A stretch of DNA of 64,000 bases from Mobilicoccus caccae (GTDB lineage: Bacteria > Actinomycetota > Actinomycetes > Actinomycetales > Dermatophilaceae). The stretch covers positions 911,199 to 975,198 of the forward strand of contig NZ_BSUO01000001.1 of NCBI RefSeq assembly GCF_030161635.1, read 5' to 3'. Within the stretch, counting starts at the first letter, position 1. Each line of letters opens with the position of its first letter. Shown here in pieces: positions 1 through 10,311 of this stretch. A program made the position numbers and the translations under genes. Under the pieces are notes generated by a model, which ran no database searches, was not told the DNA's origin, and was given only the letters and a program-made list of their open reading frames with translations.

Positions 1-460
1 GCGTGAAGTCGGTGACCCAGTAGCCGTGATATCCCGCGCTCTCCTGACCGGCGGGCCCCTGCACGGGCCGGTTCTTGAACGAGGGGGTGAGCCAGATCGC
101 GGTCGTGCCCATGCCCTGGATGTAATCCAGCTTCTGCATGATTCCGGCGAGGTCACCACCGTGGAAGAAGCCCTTGTGGGTGGGGTCGAACCCGGTCTTG
201 AGCGGGCCACCGGAGAGTCCGCCGCGATCGTTGGCGGGATTTCCGTTGGCGAACCGGTCGGCCATGACGAAGTAATAGCGCTCACGCGTCGGCGCGTGAC
301 GCAGTGAGGTGCGGGGTGTGGGCTGGACCCCGTCGGCCGACGGCGCCGCCGGGTGCGGCTGCTGCGCGGGAGCGGCAAGCGCGCCCCAGGCAGCCGGCGT
401 CATCAGGGACAGGGAGAGGGCGGCAGTGGTGCCGATGACGAGGGTGCGGCGGGAATTCAC
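1..460 (-). CDS. Secreted alpha-amylase-family glycosidase (GH13), N-terminal part
   Basis: Only the N-terminus is in the window; the gene runs off the left edge. The GTG start at 460 follows a good ribosome site (AAAGGAG, 6 nt away). The N-terminus is a signal peptide with a twin arginine (NSRRTLVIG) before a hydrophobic stretch and an Ala-rich cleavage region, so export is likely, perhaps by Tat. The mature part reads RYYFVMADRFANG, GGDLAGIMQKLDYIQ and AIWLTPSF, which are the first strands of a GH13 TIM barrel (the DRF and the lead-in to conserved region I). Known role of the family: hydrolysis of alpha-1,4-glucans outside the cell. The catalytic residues lie beyond the window. It is divergent from the secreted M14 peptidase, suggesting a small group of exported degradative enzymes. 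Exact substrate unknown. Confidence 0.85.
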   Translation of the reverse strand, partial: MNSRRTLVIGTTAALSLSLMTPAAWGALAAPAQQPHPAAPSADGVQPTPRTSLRHAPTRERYYFVMADRFANGNPANDRGGLSGGPLKTGFDPTHKGFFHGGDLAGIMQKLDYIQGMGTTAIWLTPSFKNRPVQGPAGQESAGYHGYWVTDFT

Positions 461-777
461 GACAGCTCCTTTGCTGCAGTAGCAGATCCAGCGTCAGCGT
501 AGGTCACCTCGGGCCCCGTGTGGGGTGGAGTCGTGTGGCGGTGTGGTGAACGGCCGCCGACACGGGCGGCCACGGTGTCGGCACCGGACGCCACCCGGAG
601 CCGGCGGGGGCGACGAGACGCGCCTCGCGGGCGGTGCGCCCGGCGGCATCGGGTGGGGGCGCAGGGTAATGAAAAGGTAAAGACCCGTGGGTAACTCTGG
701 GTCGTTCGCCTACCCGAGGGCTAGGTTCCTCGGACCTGCCAGGAATTCTGGGGCACCCTCGAAGATGCGGAGTCATC
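461..777. other. Divergent intergenic region, amylase / M14 peptidase
   Basis: This 317-bp gap holds the promoters of two divergent secreted-enzyme genes. On the minus strand a TACGCT hexamer lies about 40 nt upstream of the amylase GTG and could be its -10. For the peptidase a GGAG ribosome site precedes the ATG at 778. I see no convincing gene; open frames through it are GC-driven. Confidence 0.5.
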
Positions 778-2713
778 ATGCCAGCACCCAGAGCACATCG
801 GCTCGGCGGAATTCTCGCCGCGAGCCTGAGTACGTCCGCCCTCGTCGCCGGAAGTTTCGGCTTCTTCGGCACCGACCTCATGACCGAGAAGGGCGCTGCT
901 CCCCACGCGTCCCCTGTGAAAAATGCCCCTGCCGCCGTCGGCCTGCAGACCGCCGCCGATCCCGGACCGTTCCCCGCCTCCGTCGTTCCCGCCGGTGGCA
1001 GCATCACGATCCCGGGTGAGCGCGAGGGGAAAGTACCCTCCCCATCGTCTCCTACCCTCAGGTGCAGCCGAAGAGCCCGGGAAAGATGGACTTCGAGCAT
1101 TATCACACGGGTATCGAGATCGAATGGTGGCTCAAGAAGTGGGCCGCCGATCACCCCGACATCGTCGATCTGTACGTCGTGGGTGAATCCTTCTCCGGAA
1201 ACCGATCTACCAGTTGACGCTCACGAACAAGGCCGCGGGCAAGGACACCGACAAGCCCGCCGCCTACTTCGAGGGCAACCGGCACTCCGGTGAGGTCACC
1301 TCGGCGGAGGCCTCGCTCTGGCTGGCCTGGCATCTCATCGAGAACAAGGACTCGCGCCAGATCGAATCGCTCCTGAAGGACAAGGCGATCTACATCCGCC
1401 CGGTGAACAACCCCGACGGGCACGACATGTACCTGTACACGGCACAGACGAACCGCTCGTCCGTGCGGCCCCACGACAGCGACGGCGACGGTCGCATCGA
1501 CGAGGACCCCGGTGAGGACCTCAACGGAGACGGCTTCATCTCCCAGATGCGGCAGCACGTCGGAGCCGGCAAGGGCACCCACGTCATCGACGACCGTGAC
1601 CCCGCCGGCAACGCGATGCGCAACGTCGGGCAGGGCAAGGGCGACTACCTCATCACGCCGGAGGGTATCGACAACGACGGCGACGGCCGCATCAACGAGG
1701 ACGGCATCGGCGGGCTCGACCTGCACCGCAACTACCCGACCAACTGGCGGGTGGAGGCCTCCGCGGACGCGACCGGGCGAGGGTTCACGCAGAACGGCGC
1801 CGGTGAATATCCGTTGTCCGAACCGGAGACCCGTCACGTGTACACGTGGCTGATGTCGCACACCAACATCGGGGTCGTCAACAGCATGGACACGCGGGTT
1901 CCGATGCACCTGCGCGGCCCCTCGACCTGTGAGCAGGACGAATGCATGGCCCCCAAGGACGCGCAGTTGTACGAGGCGTTCGACAAGAAGGGTGTCTCCT
2001 TCACCGGCTACCCCTATGCCGGCAACGTCTACCGCGACTACGCCACCCGATTCGGCGGAAATCCGACCCCGCTGTTCGGCCACGGACCTGACTTCGGCTA
2101 CTTCGGATACGGCGCCATGTGGTACGGCGACGAACTCTGGAACGGCGGTCAGAACACCGACTACGACAAGGATGGACGCTACGACGAATGGGAATTGTCG
2201 CGGTGGTGTCACGAGAACGGGCGCAAGAATTGCTTCATCCCGTGGACCAAGCAGGCACACCCCACCCTGGGTGAGGTCGAGATCGGAGGGATCAACCCCA
2301 AGTTCTGGTCGCAGAACCCGCAGCCCGATCTGCTCGAGCCGTGGGCGGCCAACCAGAGCAAGTTCAACCTGTGGATGACCAGGCAGTTGCCGGAGGTCGG
2401 GATCGTCTCCGCCAACGCCAAGGCCGTCCGCGGCAGCGAGGACGGGGCCACGCACGAGATCACGGTCCGCGTGCGCAACACCGGGCAGCTCCCGACCGCG
2501 CTGGAGATGGCCAAGCAGATCAAGATCGTGCGTCCCGACACGGTCCGGGTCGACGGCGCACAACCGGTGGGAACGCCACCCGCCTATCACCTGGACGCGC
2601 GGCAGGCCATGAAGGTCACGCTGCGGGTCAAGAAGACCGGCGGCGACAAGGTCACCGTGACCTCCGTGAGTACACGCGGAGGAGTGGACTCCACCTCCGT
2701 CGCGCTTCGCTGA
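778..2713 (+). CDS. Secreted M14-family zinc carboxypeptidase (frame broken twice)
   Basis: About 645 residues once two one-base gaps are bridged: one in the CCCC run at 1040-1043 and one in the AAA at 1199-1201 (restoring SGKPIYQ). The ATG at 778 has a GGAG ribosome site and opens a signal peptide (hydrophobic LAASLSTSALVAGSFGF). The M14 zinc motif HxxE is visible in GNRHSGE, followed by RPVNNPDGH and LDLHRNYPTNW, the usual substrate-pocket stretch. Two Asp-rich loops (DSDGDGRIDED and NDGDGRINED) look like calcium-binding EF-type loops. The third zinc ligand is not obvious: the expected His region reads VVNSMDTRVPMHLR. A C-terminal beta domain (roughly the last 110 residues) follows. Likely an extracellular metallopeptidase; specificity unknown. 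Both breaks look like sequence errors rather than decay because the reading is otherwise intact. Confidence 0.8.
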
Positions 2714-2777
2714 CCAGGCTCGTCGACGGTGGGCCGGCTCCCCGGAGCCGGCCCACCCCGGCGGTCCCCACCCCAGC

Positions 2778-2815
2778 GCGAACGGCCCGATCCTCACGAG
2801 GATCGGGCCGTTCGC
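2778..2815. terminator. Bidirectional terminator hairpin
   Basis: A perfect 17-bp stem (arms 2778-2794 and 2799-2815, loop CACG) sits between the convergent M14 peptidase and lpdA. No clear T-run; GC-rich stems like this are the usual actinobacterial form. Confidence 0.75.
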
Positions 2816-2838
2816 TGCTGTGCTGGGGTGCTGCCGGG

Positions 2839-4236
2839 TCAGTAGTTGATCATGTGCCCGGAGATGCCGTGGACGGCCTCCTTGATCGCCTCGCCGAGGG
2901 TCGGGTGGGCAAACACGGTGCGCGAGAGCTCGTCGGCGGTGAGGTCCCACTGCTTGGCCACGTTGAGGGCCGGGAGGAGTTCGGTGACGTCCGGCCCGAT
3001 CATGTGGCAGCCGAGGATCTCGTTGTACTTGGCGTCGGCCACGACCTTGACGAACCCGACGGCGTCGCCGAGCCCCTGCGCCTTGCCGTTGGCGGTGAAG
3101 GGGAACGTCGCCGTCTTGACGTCGTAGCCCTTGTCCTTGGCCTGCTGCTCGGAGTACCCCATCGAGCCGATCTGCGGGTGGCAGTACGTGGCTCGCGGGA
3201 TGAAGTCGAAGTCGATCGGCATGGTGTCGGCGCCGGCGATGGTCTCGGCGGCGACGATGCCCATGGCCTCGGCGACGTGGGCGAGCATCAGCTTGGCCGT
3301 GACGTCGCCGATGGCGTAGACGCCGTCGATGTTGGTGCGGCAGTAGTCGTCGATCTTGATCGCGCCGCGCTCGGTGAGTTCGACGCCGAGGGTGTCCAGC
3401 CCGTAGCCCTCGGTGCGCGGCTGGAAGCCGATGGCCGAGAGCAGGCGGTCGGCCTCGAGGGTCTGGGACTCGCCGCCGTCGGCGGGCGCCACGGTCACCT
3501 TGACGCCGGAGTCGGTGTCCTCCACGCCCTCGACCTTGGTGGAGGTCATGACCTTGACGCCGAGCTTCTTGTAGTGCTTGGCGAGTTCCTTGCTGACCTC
3601 CGGGTCCTCGGTGGGCACCATGCGGTCGAGGAACTCCACGATCGTCACGTCGACGCCGAAGTTCTTCATGACGTAGGCGAACTCGACGCCGATGGCGCCG
3701 GATCCGGCGATGATGATGCTGCCCGGGAGTTCCTCGTCGAGGATCTGCTCCTCGTAGGTGACGACGTTCTTGCTGACCTTGACACCCGGCAGCATCTTGG
3801 TGACCGCGCCGGCGGCGATGATGAGGTCGTCGTAGGTGACCTCCTTGGCGCCGTCCTTGGTCTCGACGGAGATCTTGCCCTTCTCACCGAGGGTGCCCCA
3901 GCCGTCGATCTCGGTGATCTTGTTCTTCTTCATGAGGAAGTGGACACCCTTGACGATGCCCGAACTCACCTGACGGCTGCGCTTGTGCGTGGGGCCGTAG
4001 GACATGGTGGCGTCACCCTCGATGCCGTACTTCTTCTTGTCGTGGGCGAGGGTGTGGGCCAGTTCGGCGTTCTTGAGCAGCGCCTTGCTGGGGATGCAGC
4101 CGACGTTGAGGCAGACCCCGCCCCAGTACTGCTTCTCGATGACGGCAACGGACTTGCCGAGTTGCGAGGCGCGGATGGCGGCGACATAACCGCCGGGACC
4201 AGCACCGAGGACGACGACGTCGTAGTGATCAGCCAT
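2839..4236 (-). CDS. lpdA: Dihydrolipoyl dehydrogenase (E3)
   Basis: 465 residues, the normal length. FAD-dependent enzyme that reoxidises lipoamide of the pyruvate and 2-oxoglutarate dehydrogenase complexes using NAD. FAD-binding GAGPGG lies at residues 11-16, the redox-active disulfide CLNVGC at 42-47, the NAD-binding fold [10 protein letters not shown] near 180, and the C-terminal active-site HPTLGE with its His and Glu. The ATG at 4236 is preceded 7 nt upstream by a TAGGCT hexamer on the minus strand, which fits a leaderless transcript. It stands alone, not in an E1/E2 operon, which is typical of actinobacterial lpd. Convergent with the M14 peptidase across a strong hairpin. Confidence 0.95.
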   Translation of the reverse strand: MADHYDVVVLGAGPGGYVAAIRASQLGKSVAVIEKQYWGGVCLNVGCIPSKALLKNAELAHTLAHDKKKYGIEGDATMSYGPTHKRSRQVSSGIVKGVHFLMKKNKITEIDGWGTLGEKGKISVETKDGAKEVTYDDLIIAAGAVTKMLPGVKVSKNVVTYEEQILDEELPGSIIIAGSGAIGVEFAYVMKNFGVDVTIVEFLDRMVPTEDPEVSKELAKHYKKLGVKVMTSTKVEGVEDTDSGVKVTVAPADGGESQTLEADRLLSAIGFQPRTEGYGLDTLGVELTERGAIKIDDYCRTNIDGVYAIGDVTAKLMLAHVAEAMGIVAAETIAGADTMPIDFDFIPRATYCHPQIGSMGYSEQQAKDKGYDVKTATFPFTANGKAQGLGDAVGFVKVVADAKYNEILGCHMIGPDVTELLPALNVAKQWDLTADELSRTVFAHPTLGEAIKEAVHGISGHMINY

Positions 4237-4243
4237 GGCGGTC

Positions 4244-4249
4244 AGCCTA
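4244..4249 (-). promoter_or_regulatory. -10 element for leaderless lpdA
   Basis: Minus-strand TAGGCT ends 7 nt before the lpdA ATG, so transcription would begin at or beside the start codon. No clear -35 seen. Confidence 0.45.
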
Positions 4250-4341
4250 CCGGGATGCTCCCGCGTGCGGTCGGGGTACGCCACCCCCAGCCTCACCGCC
4301 CTCCGGTGGAGCCCCGGCGGCACCCCCGACGACGCGCCTCG

Positions 4342-4370
4342 GACAGGAGGCCACGACGAGACAGGAGGCC
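4342..4370. repeat. Direct repeat GACAGGAGGCC x2
   Basis: Two identical 11-mers at 4342-4352 and 4360-4370, 18 bp apart start to start, lie between lpdA and the MaoC gene. They could be a regulator site or chance; nothing else supports a function. Confidence 0.4.
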
Positions 4371-4463
4371 TGGCGCGACTGTGTCAGACCTCTCCTGCTG
4401 TTTCAGGTGAGGGGTGGGAGGATGGCGCCGGACGATGACGTCGATGCAGGAGGAGCGCGCACC

Positions 4464-5557
4464 GTGGCGAGCAGGACCCCCGACACAGCACAGAGGGCCA
4501 AGAACCGGACCGGGAACTTCTTCGAGGACTTCGAGATCGGACAGGAGATCCTGCACGCGACACCCCGGACCGTGAGCGAGGGCGACGTCGCCCTCTACAC
4601 GGCTCTGTACGGCTCGCGTTTCGCGGCCACGAGCGCCGAGACGTTCGCCCGCGACCTCGGCTATCCGCGGATGCCGGCCGACTCCCTGCTCGCCTTCCAC
4701 CTGGTGTTCGGCAAGACCGTGCCCGACATCTCGCTCAACGCCGTCGCCAACCTCGGCTACGCGGGGGCCGGTTCGGCGTGCCCGTCTACCCCGGCGACAC
4801 CGTGTCCACCACCTCGACCGTCATCGGCCTCAAGCCCAACTCCTCGGGCCGCAACGGCAACGTGTACGTCCGGTCGGTCGGCGTCAACCAGGACGGGGAG
4901 GTCGCGCTCGACTACGTGCGGTGGGTCATGGTCAACCGCCGTGAGGCCACCGAGGAGATCGGCGAGGCCGTGATCCCCGACCTGCCCGGCGCCGTGGCCG
5001 CCGAGGACCTCGTCGTGCCGGTCGAGATCTCCGGCTACGACGAGGTGATGAAGACCCTCGCGGGCAGCGAACACCTCTGGGGCGACTACGAGGTGGGCGA
5101 GAAGATCGACCACGTCGACGGCATGACGATCGAGGAGTCCGATCACATGCTCGCCACCCGGCTGTACCAGAACACGGCGAAGGTGCACTTCAACCAGTTC
5201 GCGCAGAAGGACACGAAGATCGGGCGCCGCCTCATCTACGGCGGACACGTCATCAGCCTGGCCCGCGCGTTGTCGTTCAACGGGCTCGGCAACGCGTTCG
5301 CCATCGCGGCGATCAACGCCGGCGCGCACGCCAACCCCACGTTCGCCGGTGACACCATCCACGCCTGGAGCGAGGTGCTCGAGCGCATGGAGATCCCCGG
5401 ACGCACCGACGTCGGCGCCCTGCGCCTGCGCACGGTCGCCACCAAGGACCTGCCCTGCGCCGACTTCCCTCTGCGGATCACCGAGGGCGACAAGGCCGGC
5501 GCCTACCACCCGCAGGTCGTCCTCGACCTCGACTACACGGTGCTCATCCCGCGCTGA
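4464..5557 (+). CDS. MaoC-family (R)-hydratase, double hot-dog (one frame break)
   Basis: About 364 residues after restoring one G in the GGGGG run at 4763-4767, which gives NLGYAGGRFGVPVYPGDT, a conserved stretch of this family. The GTG at 4464 is chosen because AGGAGGAG lies just upstream; a longer in-frame start near 4407 has no such site. Two MaoC/hot-dog halves are seen: the first begins NFFEDFEIGQEI, the second begins GDYEVGEKIDHVDG, with VHFNQFAQ and RLIYGGHVISLARAL in the second. Homologues hydrate 2-enoyl-CoA-type thioesters; the long bifunctional actinobacterial type resembles mesaconyl-CoA/beta-methylmalyl-CoA dehydratases, but the substrate cannot be read from sequence. It is followed closely by the ABC-F gene without an obvious shared function. 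Confidence 0.8.
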
Positions 5558-5618
5558 CCCGCGCCGGAGCACAAAACCGCTGGCCCGCACCCTCGGGCCT
5601 CTGTCAGGCTCGTGGCCC

Positions 5619-7310
5619 GTGGGACACATCGAAGCCAACGAGATCGACTACGTCCTCCCCGACGGCAGGCCGCTGCTCGGCGGAGTGAGCCTGCGCGTGG
5701 GCGAGGGCGCCAAGGTCGCGCTCGTCGGACCCAACGGGACGGGCAAGACGACGCTCCTGCGGATCATCTCCGGTGAGCTCGCGGCCCACGACGGGGCGAT
5801 CACGCGCAGCGGGAACCTGGCCGTCATGCCCCAGTTCATCGGCCGTCTGGGGCGCGACGGCGAGGGGTCCACCATCCGCGATCTGCTGCTGACCGTCGCT
5901 CCGCCGGCCATCCGCGAGGCGGCGGCGCGCGTCGACGTCTCCGAGGTCGCGATCATGGAGGTCGACGACGAGCCCGCCCAGATGGCCTACGCCCAGGCGC
6001 TCGCCGACTGGGCCGAGGTCGGCGGCTACGACTGGGAGACCCTGGCCGACGTGTGCACCGTTGCGGCGCTCTCGGTGCCGTACGAGAAGGCGCAGTGGCG
6101 TGACGTGAACACGCTCTCGGGCGGGGAGCAGAAGCGGCTGGTGCTCGAGGCCCTGCTGCGTGGCCCCGACGACGTGCTGCTGCTCGACGAGCCCGACAAC
6201 TACCTCGACGTGCCGACCAAGCGGTGGTTGGAGGAGCACCTGGTCGCCTCACCCAAGACGGTGCTGCTCATCAGCCACGACCGCGAACTCCTCTCGGCCG
6301 TCGCGACCCGCATCGCCACTCTCGAACCCCAGGCCTCCGGAGCCACGTGCTGGGTGCATCCCGGCGGCTTCGCGACCTACCACGAGGCGCGCCGCGACCG
6401 GCAGGCCCGGCTCGTCGAACAGCGCAAACGCTGGGACGAGGAGCACGCCAAGCTCAAGGCCCTCGTGCAGATGTACAAGCAGAAGGCGGCCTACAACTCC
6501 GACATGGCCGCCCGCTACCAGGCGGCGCGCACCCGCCTGGCGCGGTTCGAGGCCGCCGGCCCGCCCGAGGCGCTGCCGTTCGAGCAGAACGTCACGATGC
6601 GGCTGCGTGGTGGCCGCACGGCCAAGCGGGCCGTCATCGCCGAGCGCCTCGAACTCACCGATCTCATGCGGCCCTTCGACCTGGAGGTCTGGTACGGCGA
6701 ACGGGTCGCCGTGCTCGGCTCGAACGGGTCGGGCAAGTCGCACTTCCTGCGGCTGCTGGCCGCGGGCGGCAGCGATCCCGACGTCGAGCACCGGCCGGTG
6801 GGCGACATGGTGCCCGACCGGGTCGCGCACACGGGATCCGTCAGGCTCGGGTCGAGGGTGCGGCCCGGCTGGTTCGCGCAGACCCACCACCACGCGCACC
6901 TGCAGGGACGGACGCTGCTGGAGATCCTCTACCGCGGCGACGACCACCGCGCCGGGATGCCGCAGGACCTCGCCGCCCGAGCGCTCGACCGGTACGAACT
7001 CGCCCGGTCGGCCGAGCAGACGTTCGGGTCGCTCTCGGGCGGGCAGCAGGCGAGGTTTCAGATCCTGCTGCTCGAACTCAGTGGCGCGACGCTGCTCCTG
7101 CTCGACGAGCCCACGGACAACCTCGACCTGCACTCGGCCGAGGCCCTGGAGGAGGGACTCGAGGCGTTCGACGGGACCGTCGTCGCCGTCACGCACGACC
7201 GTTGGTTCGCGCGCGGGTTCGACCGGTTCCTCGTCTTCGGTGCCGACGGGCGCGTGTACGAGGCCCCCGAACCCGTGTGGGAGGAAGGGCGCGTCGTGCG
7301 CTCGCGCTGA
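5619..7310 (+). CDS. ABC-F type ATPase
   Basis: 563 residues with two ABC domains in one chain and no membrane segments, the ABC-F layout. Domain 1 has Walker A GPNGTGKTT near residue 38, signature LSGGEQ and Walker B LLLDEPDN. Domain 2 has GSNGSGKS, LSGGQQ and LLLDEPTDN. Between them is a charged helical linker (KRWDEEHAKLKALVQMYKQK) as in ribosome-acting ABC-F proteins. Family role: binding the ribosomal E site, either easing translation or protecting from antibiotics. The GTG at 5619 starts just before the conserved EIDYVLPDGRPLL stretch. Whether this one is a resistance factor is not decidable here; whiB7, whose regulon elsewhere includes ABC-F genes, lies 18 kb away. Confidence 0.85.
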   Translation: MGHIEANEIDYVLPDGRPLLGGVSLRVGEGAKVALVGPNGTGKTTLLRIISGELAAHDGAITRSGNLAVMPQFIGRLGRDGEGSTIRDLLLTVAPPAIREAAARVDVSEVAIMEVDDEPAQMAYAQALADWAEVGGYDWETLADVCTVAALSVPYEKAQWRDVNTLSGGEQKRLVLEALLRGPDDVLLLDEPDNYLDVPTKRWLEEHLVASPKTVLLISHDRELLSAVATRIATLEPQASGATCWVHPGGFATYHEARRDRQARLVEQRKRWDEEHAKLKALVQMYKQKAAYNSDMAARYQAARTRLARFEAAGPPEALPFEQNVTMRLRGGRTAKRAVIAERLELTDLMRPFDLEVWYGERVAVLGSNGSGKSHFLRLLAAGGSDPDVEHRPVGDMVPDRVAHTGSVRLGSRVRPGWFAQTHHHAHLQGRTLLEILYRGDDHRAGMPQDLAARALDRYELARSAEQTFGSLSGGQQARFQILLLELSGATLLLLDEPTDNLDLHSAEALEEGLEAFDGTVVAVTHDRWFARGFDRFLVFGADGRVYEAPEPVWEEGRVVRSR

Positions 7311-7391
7311 GGCGCGGTCGTGTCGCCTGGGCCTCCCGCTCCGGGACGCTGCCGGAGGGGAAGCGCTCCGGGACGCCGGATCCGCCTCGCC

Positions 7392-7397
7392 TACGCT
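7392..7397 (+). promoter_or_regulatory. -10 element for leaderless PHP gene
   Basis: TACGCT ends 6 nt before the ATG at 7404; no Shine-Dalgarno sequence is present in between. Confidence 0.5.
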
Positions 7398-7403
7398 GGC
7401 GTG

Positions 7404-8248
7404 ATGATCGTCGACCTCCACGCTCACACGCTCGCCTCGGACGGCACGGACACCCCGACCGGTCTGGTCGAGAACGCTGCCGCGGCCGGGCTGGACGTCG
7501 TCGCCATCACCGATCACGACACCACCGCGGGGTGGCGCGAGGCCATCGACGCGGCGACCCGTCTCGGTGTGGGGCTGCTGCCGGGGATCGAGATCTCCTG
7601 CTCGTGGCGGGGGATCAGCGTCCATCTCCTGGGGTATCTCCACGACCCCACGGACGACGCCCTGCTCGCCGAACTCGACGCCGCGCGGGAGAGCCGGGAC
7701 AGCCGCGCCCGGCGGATCACCGACCTCCTCGCCGCCGACGTGCCCGTCACCTGGGACGACGTTCTGCGCCAGGTGGCGACGGGCGCGACCATCGGGCGCC
7801 CGCACATCGCCGACGCGCTGGTGGCGAACGGTGTGGTGCCCGACCGCGACGCCGCCTTCGCCGAGTACCTGTACACCGGGTCGCCGTACTACGCCTCGCA
7901 CTACGCGCCGGACCCGGTCGAGGCCGTCCGCCTCGTGCGCGCCGCCGGGGAGTGCCGGTGATGGCCCACCCGTTCGCCGCCAAGCGCGGACGCATCGTCG
8001 GCGACGACGTCGTCGCCGACATGGTCGCCGCGGGCCTGTTCGCCCTGGAGGCGGATCACCCCGATCACACCGACGACCAGCGGGAACGCGCCCTGTCTCT
8101 GGCCGCCGACCTCGGCATCCACGTCACCGGGTCCAGCGACTACCACGGCTCCGGCAAACCCCAGGGGCTCGGAGCGCGCACGACCGACCCCGCCGTCCTG
8201 GAGGCGCTGCTGGCCGAGCCGACGTACCGGGGGATCGTCCGCCCCTGA
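7404..8248 (+). CDS. PHP-domain phosphoesterase (one frame break)
   Basis: About 281 residues after adding one G to the GGGG run at 7947-7950, which restores RAAGGVPVMAHPF. The polymerase-and-histidinol-phosphatase (PHP) metal-binding motifs are all visible in order: DLHAHTLASDGT, AITDHD, GIEIS, the central GRPHIADAL, MAHPF and the terminal SSDYHGS. Actinobacterial proteins of this size are 3',5'-nucleotide bisphosphate or AMP phosphatases of the YciV/RnaAM type. The ATG at 7404 has a TACGCT 6 nt upstream, so it is probably leaderless. The frame break separates the last three metal motifs from the rest, so an unrepaired copy could not work; a sequence error is more likely. Confidence 0.85.
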
Positions 8249-8587
8249 GCGGCTACGTGAGGCCGGGGCGCGCGTCGCGCCGGCGGGCGGAAAGGGCCGC
8301 GAATGCAGCGCGCCCCGGACCGCGGGGACGGTCCGAGGCGCGCGGGTGGCATGCCCGGGGAGAGCATGCGCACCCAGAAGGCGGACTGCGACCCGAAGGG
8401 GTGGGCCGCAGGCCGCGAAGGGCAGGCCATGCCAAGGAACACCCGCGGATCCCCAGACATCGCATCATCGATGCGCCCCGTCGTGCGATCCCCCCATGAC
8501 GACGTCACAGACACCCCCAAGCGGTCTGTGACGGCCCTGAATCTAGGACGCGATGTGGTCACTTGTCCAAGTCATCCACGATACGGA
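8249..8587. other. Non-coding gap between PHP gene and RNA helicase gene
   Basis: I see no supported gene, no RNA and no strong repeat here; overlapping open frames on both strands lack ribosome sites and family motifs. Confidence 0.5.
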
Positions 8588-8627
8588 CGGCGCCCACCAT
8601 CCGAGATTTTTCGGAGAGTGGGCGCCG
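8588..8627 (-). terminator. Terminator hairpin downstream of RNA helicase
   Basis: A 10-bp outer stem (8588-8597 with 8618-8627) and an inner TCCGA/TCGGA stem enclose a TTTTT-containing loop. It lies about 55 nt past the helicase stop codon and probably also stops transcripts from the PHP side. Confidence 0.7.
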
Positions 8628-8682
8628 TTGTGGAACAACGTATGTCGCTGCCGGCGGGGGCCGGCGGGCGTCGGTCGGTGGG

Positions 8683-10311
8683 TCAGTCGGCCGAGCCGGC
8701 GGGCTCGCCGCCACGGGTGCGGCGACGACGCCGCGGAGAGCGACGCTCGGAGGACGAGCCGCCACCCGCATCGCCCTCGCGCGGGGAGTCCGTGCCGCGG
8801 CGGCCACGCCCACGCGGACGGCCGGCTCCACGGCCGAATCCACCACCGGACTTGTCGGACTTGCCGGACTTGCCGGTCTCACCGAGATCCTCGATCTCCT
8901 CGGCCGCGAGACCGGCGCGGGTGCGTGCCGACTTCGGCAGGCGACCGGTGGCCTTGGGGGTGATCCCGAGGTCCTCGTAGAGGTGCTCGGAGGAGGAGTA
9001 CGTCTCCAGGGGCTCGGGGATGCCGAGGCCCAGGGCCTTGTCGATGAGTCCCCAGCGCGGCATGTCGTCCCAGTCGACGAGGGTGACCGCGACACCCGTG
9101 TGTCCCGCCCGCCCGGTGCGGCCCGTGCGGTGCAGGTAGGTCTTCTCGTCCTCGGGGCACTGGTAGTTGATGACGTGGGTGACGTTCTCGACGTCGATAC
9201 CGCGGGCCGCCACGTCGGTGGCCACGAGGATGTCGACCTTGCCGTTGCGGAACGCCCGCAGCGCCTGCTCGCGGGCGCCCTGCCCCAGGTCACCGTGGAT
9301 GCTGGCGGCCGCGAACCCGCGGTCGACGAGCTCCTCGGCGACCTTGGCCGCGGTGCGCTTGGTGCGGCTGAAGACGATGGTGAGCCCGCGCCCCTCGGCC
9401 TGGAGGATGCGCGCGACCATCTCGACCTTGTCCATCGCGTGGGCGCGGTAGACGAACTGCTCGATGGCCTTGACGGTCTGACCCTCGTCGTCGGTCTCGA
9501 TGGCGCGGATGTGCGTCGGACGGCTCATGTACCGGCGGGCCAGGGTGACCACGGCGCCGGGCATCGTGGCCGAGAACAGCATGGTCTGCCGCGAGGCCGG
9601 GGTCTTGGCCAGCAGCTTCTCGACGTCGGGCAGGAACCCGAGGTCGAGCATCTCGTCGGCCTCGTCGAGCACGAGCGTGCGCACCGAACTCAGCACCAGG
9701 TGGCCCTGCTGCATGAGGTCGATGAGGCGGCCGGGGGTGCCGACGACGACCTCGACGCCCTTCTTGAGCGCCTCGATCTGCGGCTCGAACGCGCGACCGC
9801 CGTAGATGGTGGTGACGCGGATGCCACGACGCTTGGCTGCGCGCTCCAGGTCGCCCGCGACCTGGTTGGCGAGCTCGCGCGTCGGCGCGACCACGAGGGC
9901 CTGCGGACGCCCGGGGTGGGCCAGGGTGTCGACGTCGTCGTCACCCGGGGCGATGACCCGGTCGAGCAGCGGGACGCCGAAGCCCAGCGTCTTGCCCGTA
10001 CCGGTCTTGGCCTGGCCGATGATGTCGTGGCCCCCGAGGGCCACCGGCAGCGTCATGGACTGGATGGGGAACGGGGTGACGATCCCCGAATCGGCCAGGG
10101 CTGCAACGATGTCCGGGTGGACGTCGAAGTCGGCGAAGGTCTGGACCGGGGCCTCCGGCGCGGACGCGGTGGCGTCTGTCGATGTGGTGGCCTCTGTCGT
10201 CTCGGCGGCCTCGGTGGCGTCTGTCGCCTCAGCGGCAGCGGTGGTTTCTGTCGCCTCGGCGGCCTCGGTGGGCTCGCTCGTGACCTGGTCGCGGGGGTCG
10301 GTGGTGCGCAT
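8683..10311 (-). CDS. rhlE: DEAD-box ATP-dependent RNA helicase
   Basis: 542 residues. RecA-like core motifs are clear: Q motif before FPIQSMTLPVAL, Walker A AKTGTGKT, PTRELA, TPGRL, DEAD in LDEADEMLD, SAT in LFSATMP, then ATDVAARGID and HRTGRTGRAG. It unwinds RNA in ribosome assembly or decay. The first 55 residues are a repetitive Glu/Ala/Thr-rich stretch (EATE, EATD, EATT), and the C-terminus is an Arg/Gly/Ser-rich basic tail typical of RNA binding. Start ATG at 10311 with AAGGA about 9-13 nt upstream. Position next to DUF3107, TetR and adnA matches Rv3211 (rhlE) in M. tuberculosis, which is why I use the symbol; the fold alone would not separate it from csdA/deaD-type helicases. Confidence 0.85.
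   Translation of the reverse strand: MRTTDPRDQVTSEPTEAAEATETTAAAEATDATEAAETTEATTSTDATASAPEAPVQTFADFDVHPDIVAALADSGIVTPFPIQSMTLPVALGGHDIIGQAKTGTGKTLGFGVPLLDRVIAPGDDDVDTLAHPGRPQALVVAPTRELANQVAGDLERAAKRRGIRVTTIYGGRAFEPQIEALKKGVEVVVGTPGRLIDLMQQGHLVLSSVRTLVLDEADEMLDLGFLPDVEKLLAKTPASRQTMLFSATMPGAVVTLARRYMSRPTHIRAIETDDEGQTVKAIEQFVYRAHAMDKVEMVARILQAEGRGLTIVFSRTKRTAAKVAEELVDRGFAAASIHGDLGQGAREQALRAFRNGKVDILVATDVAARGIDVENVTHVINYQCPEDEKTYLHRTGRTGRAGHTGVAVTLVDWDDMPRWGLIDKALGLGIPEPLETYSSSEHLYEDLGITPKATGRLPKSARTRAGLAAEEIEDLGETGKSGKSDKSGGGFGRGAGRPRGRGRRGTDSPREGDAGGGSSSERRSPRRRRRTRGGEPAGSAD

Noticed and set aside
8249..8682. Overlapping open frames in the gap after the PHP gene
   Set aside because: No ribosome sites, no recognisable motifs, and mutually overlapping on both strands.
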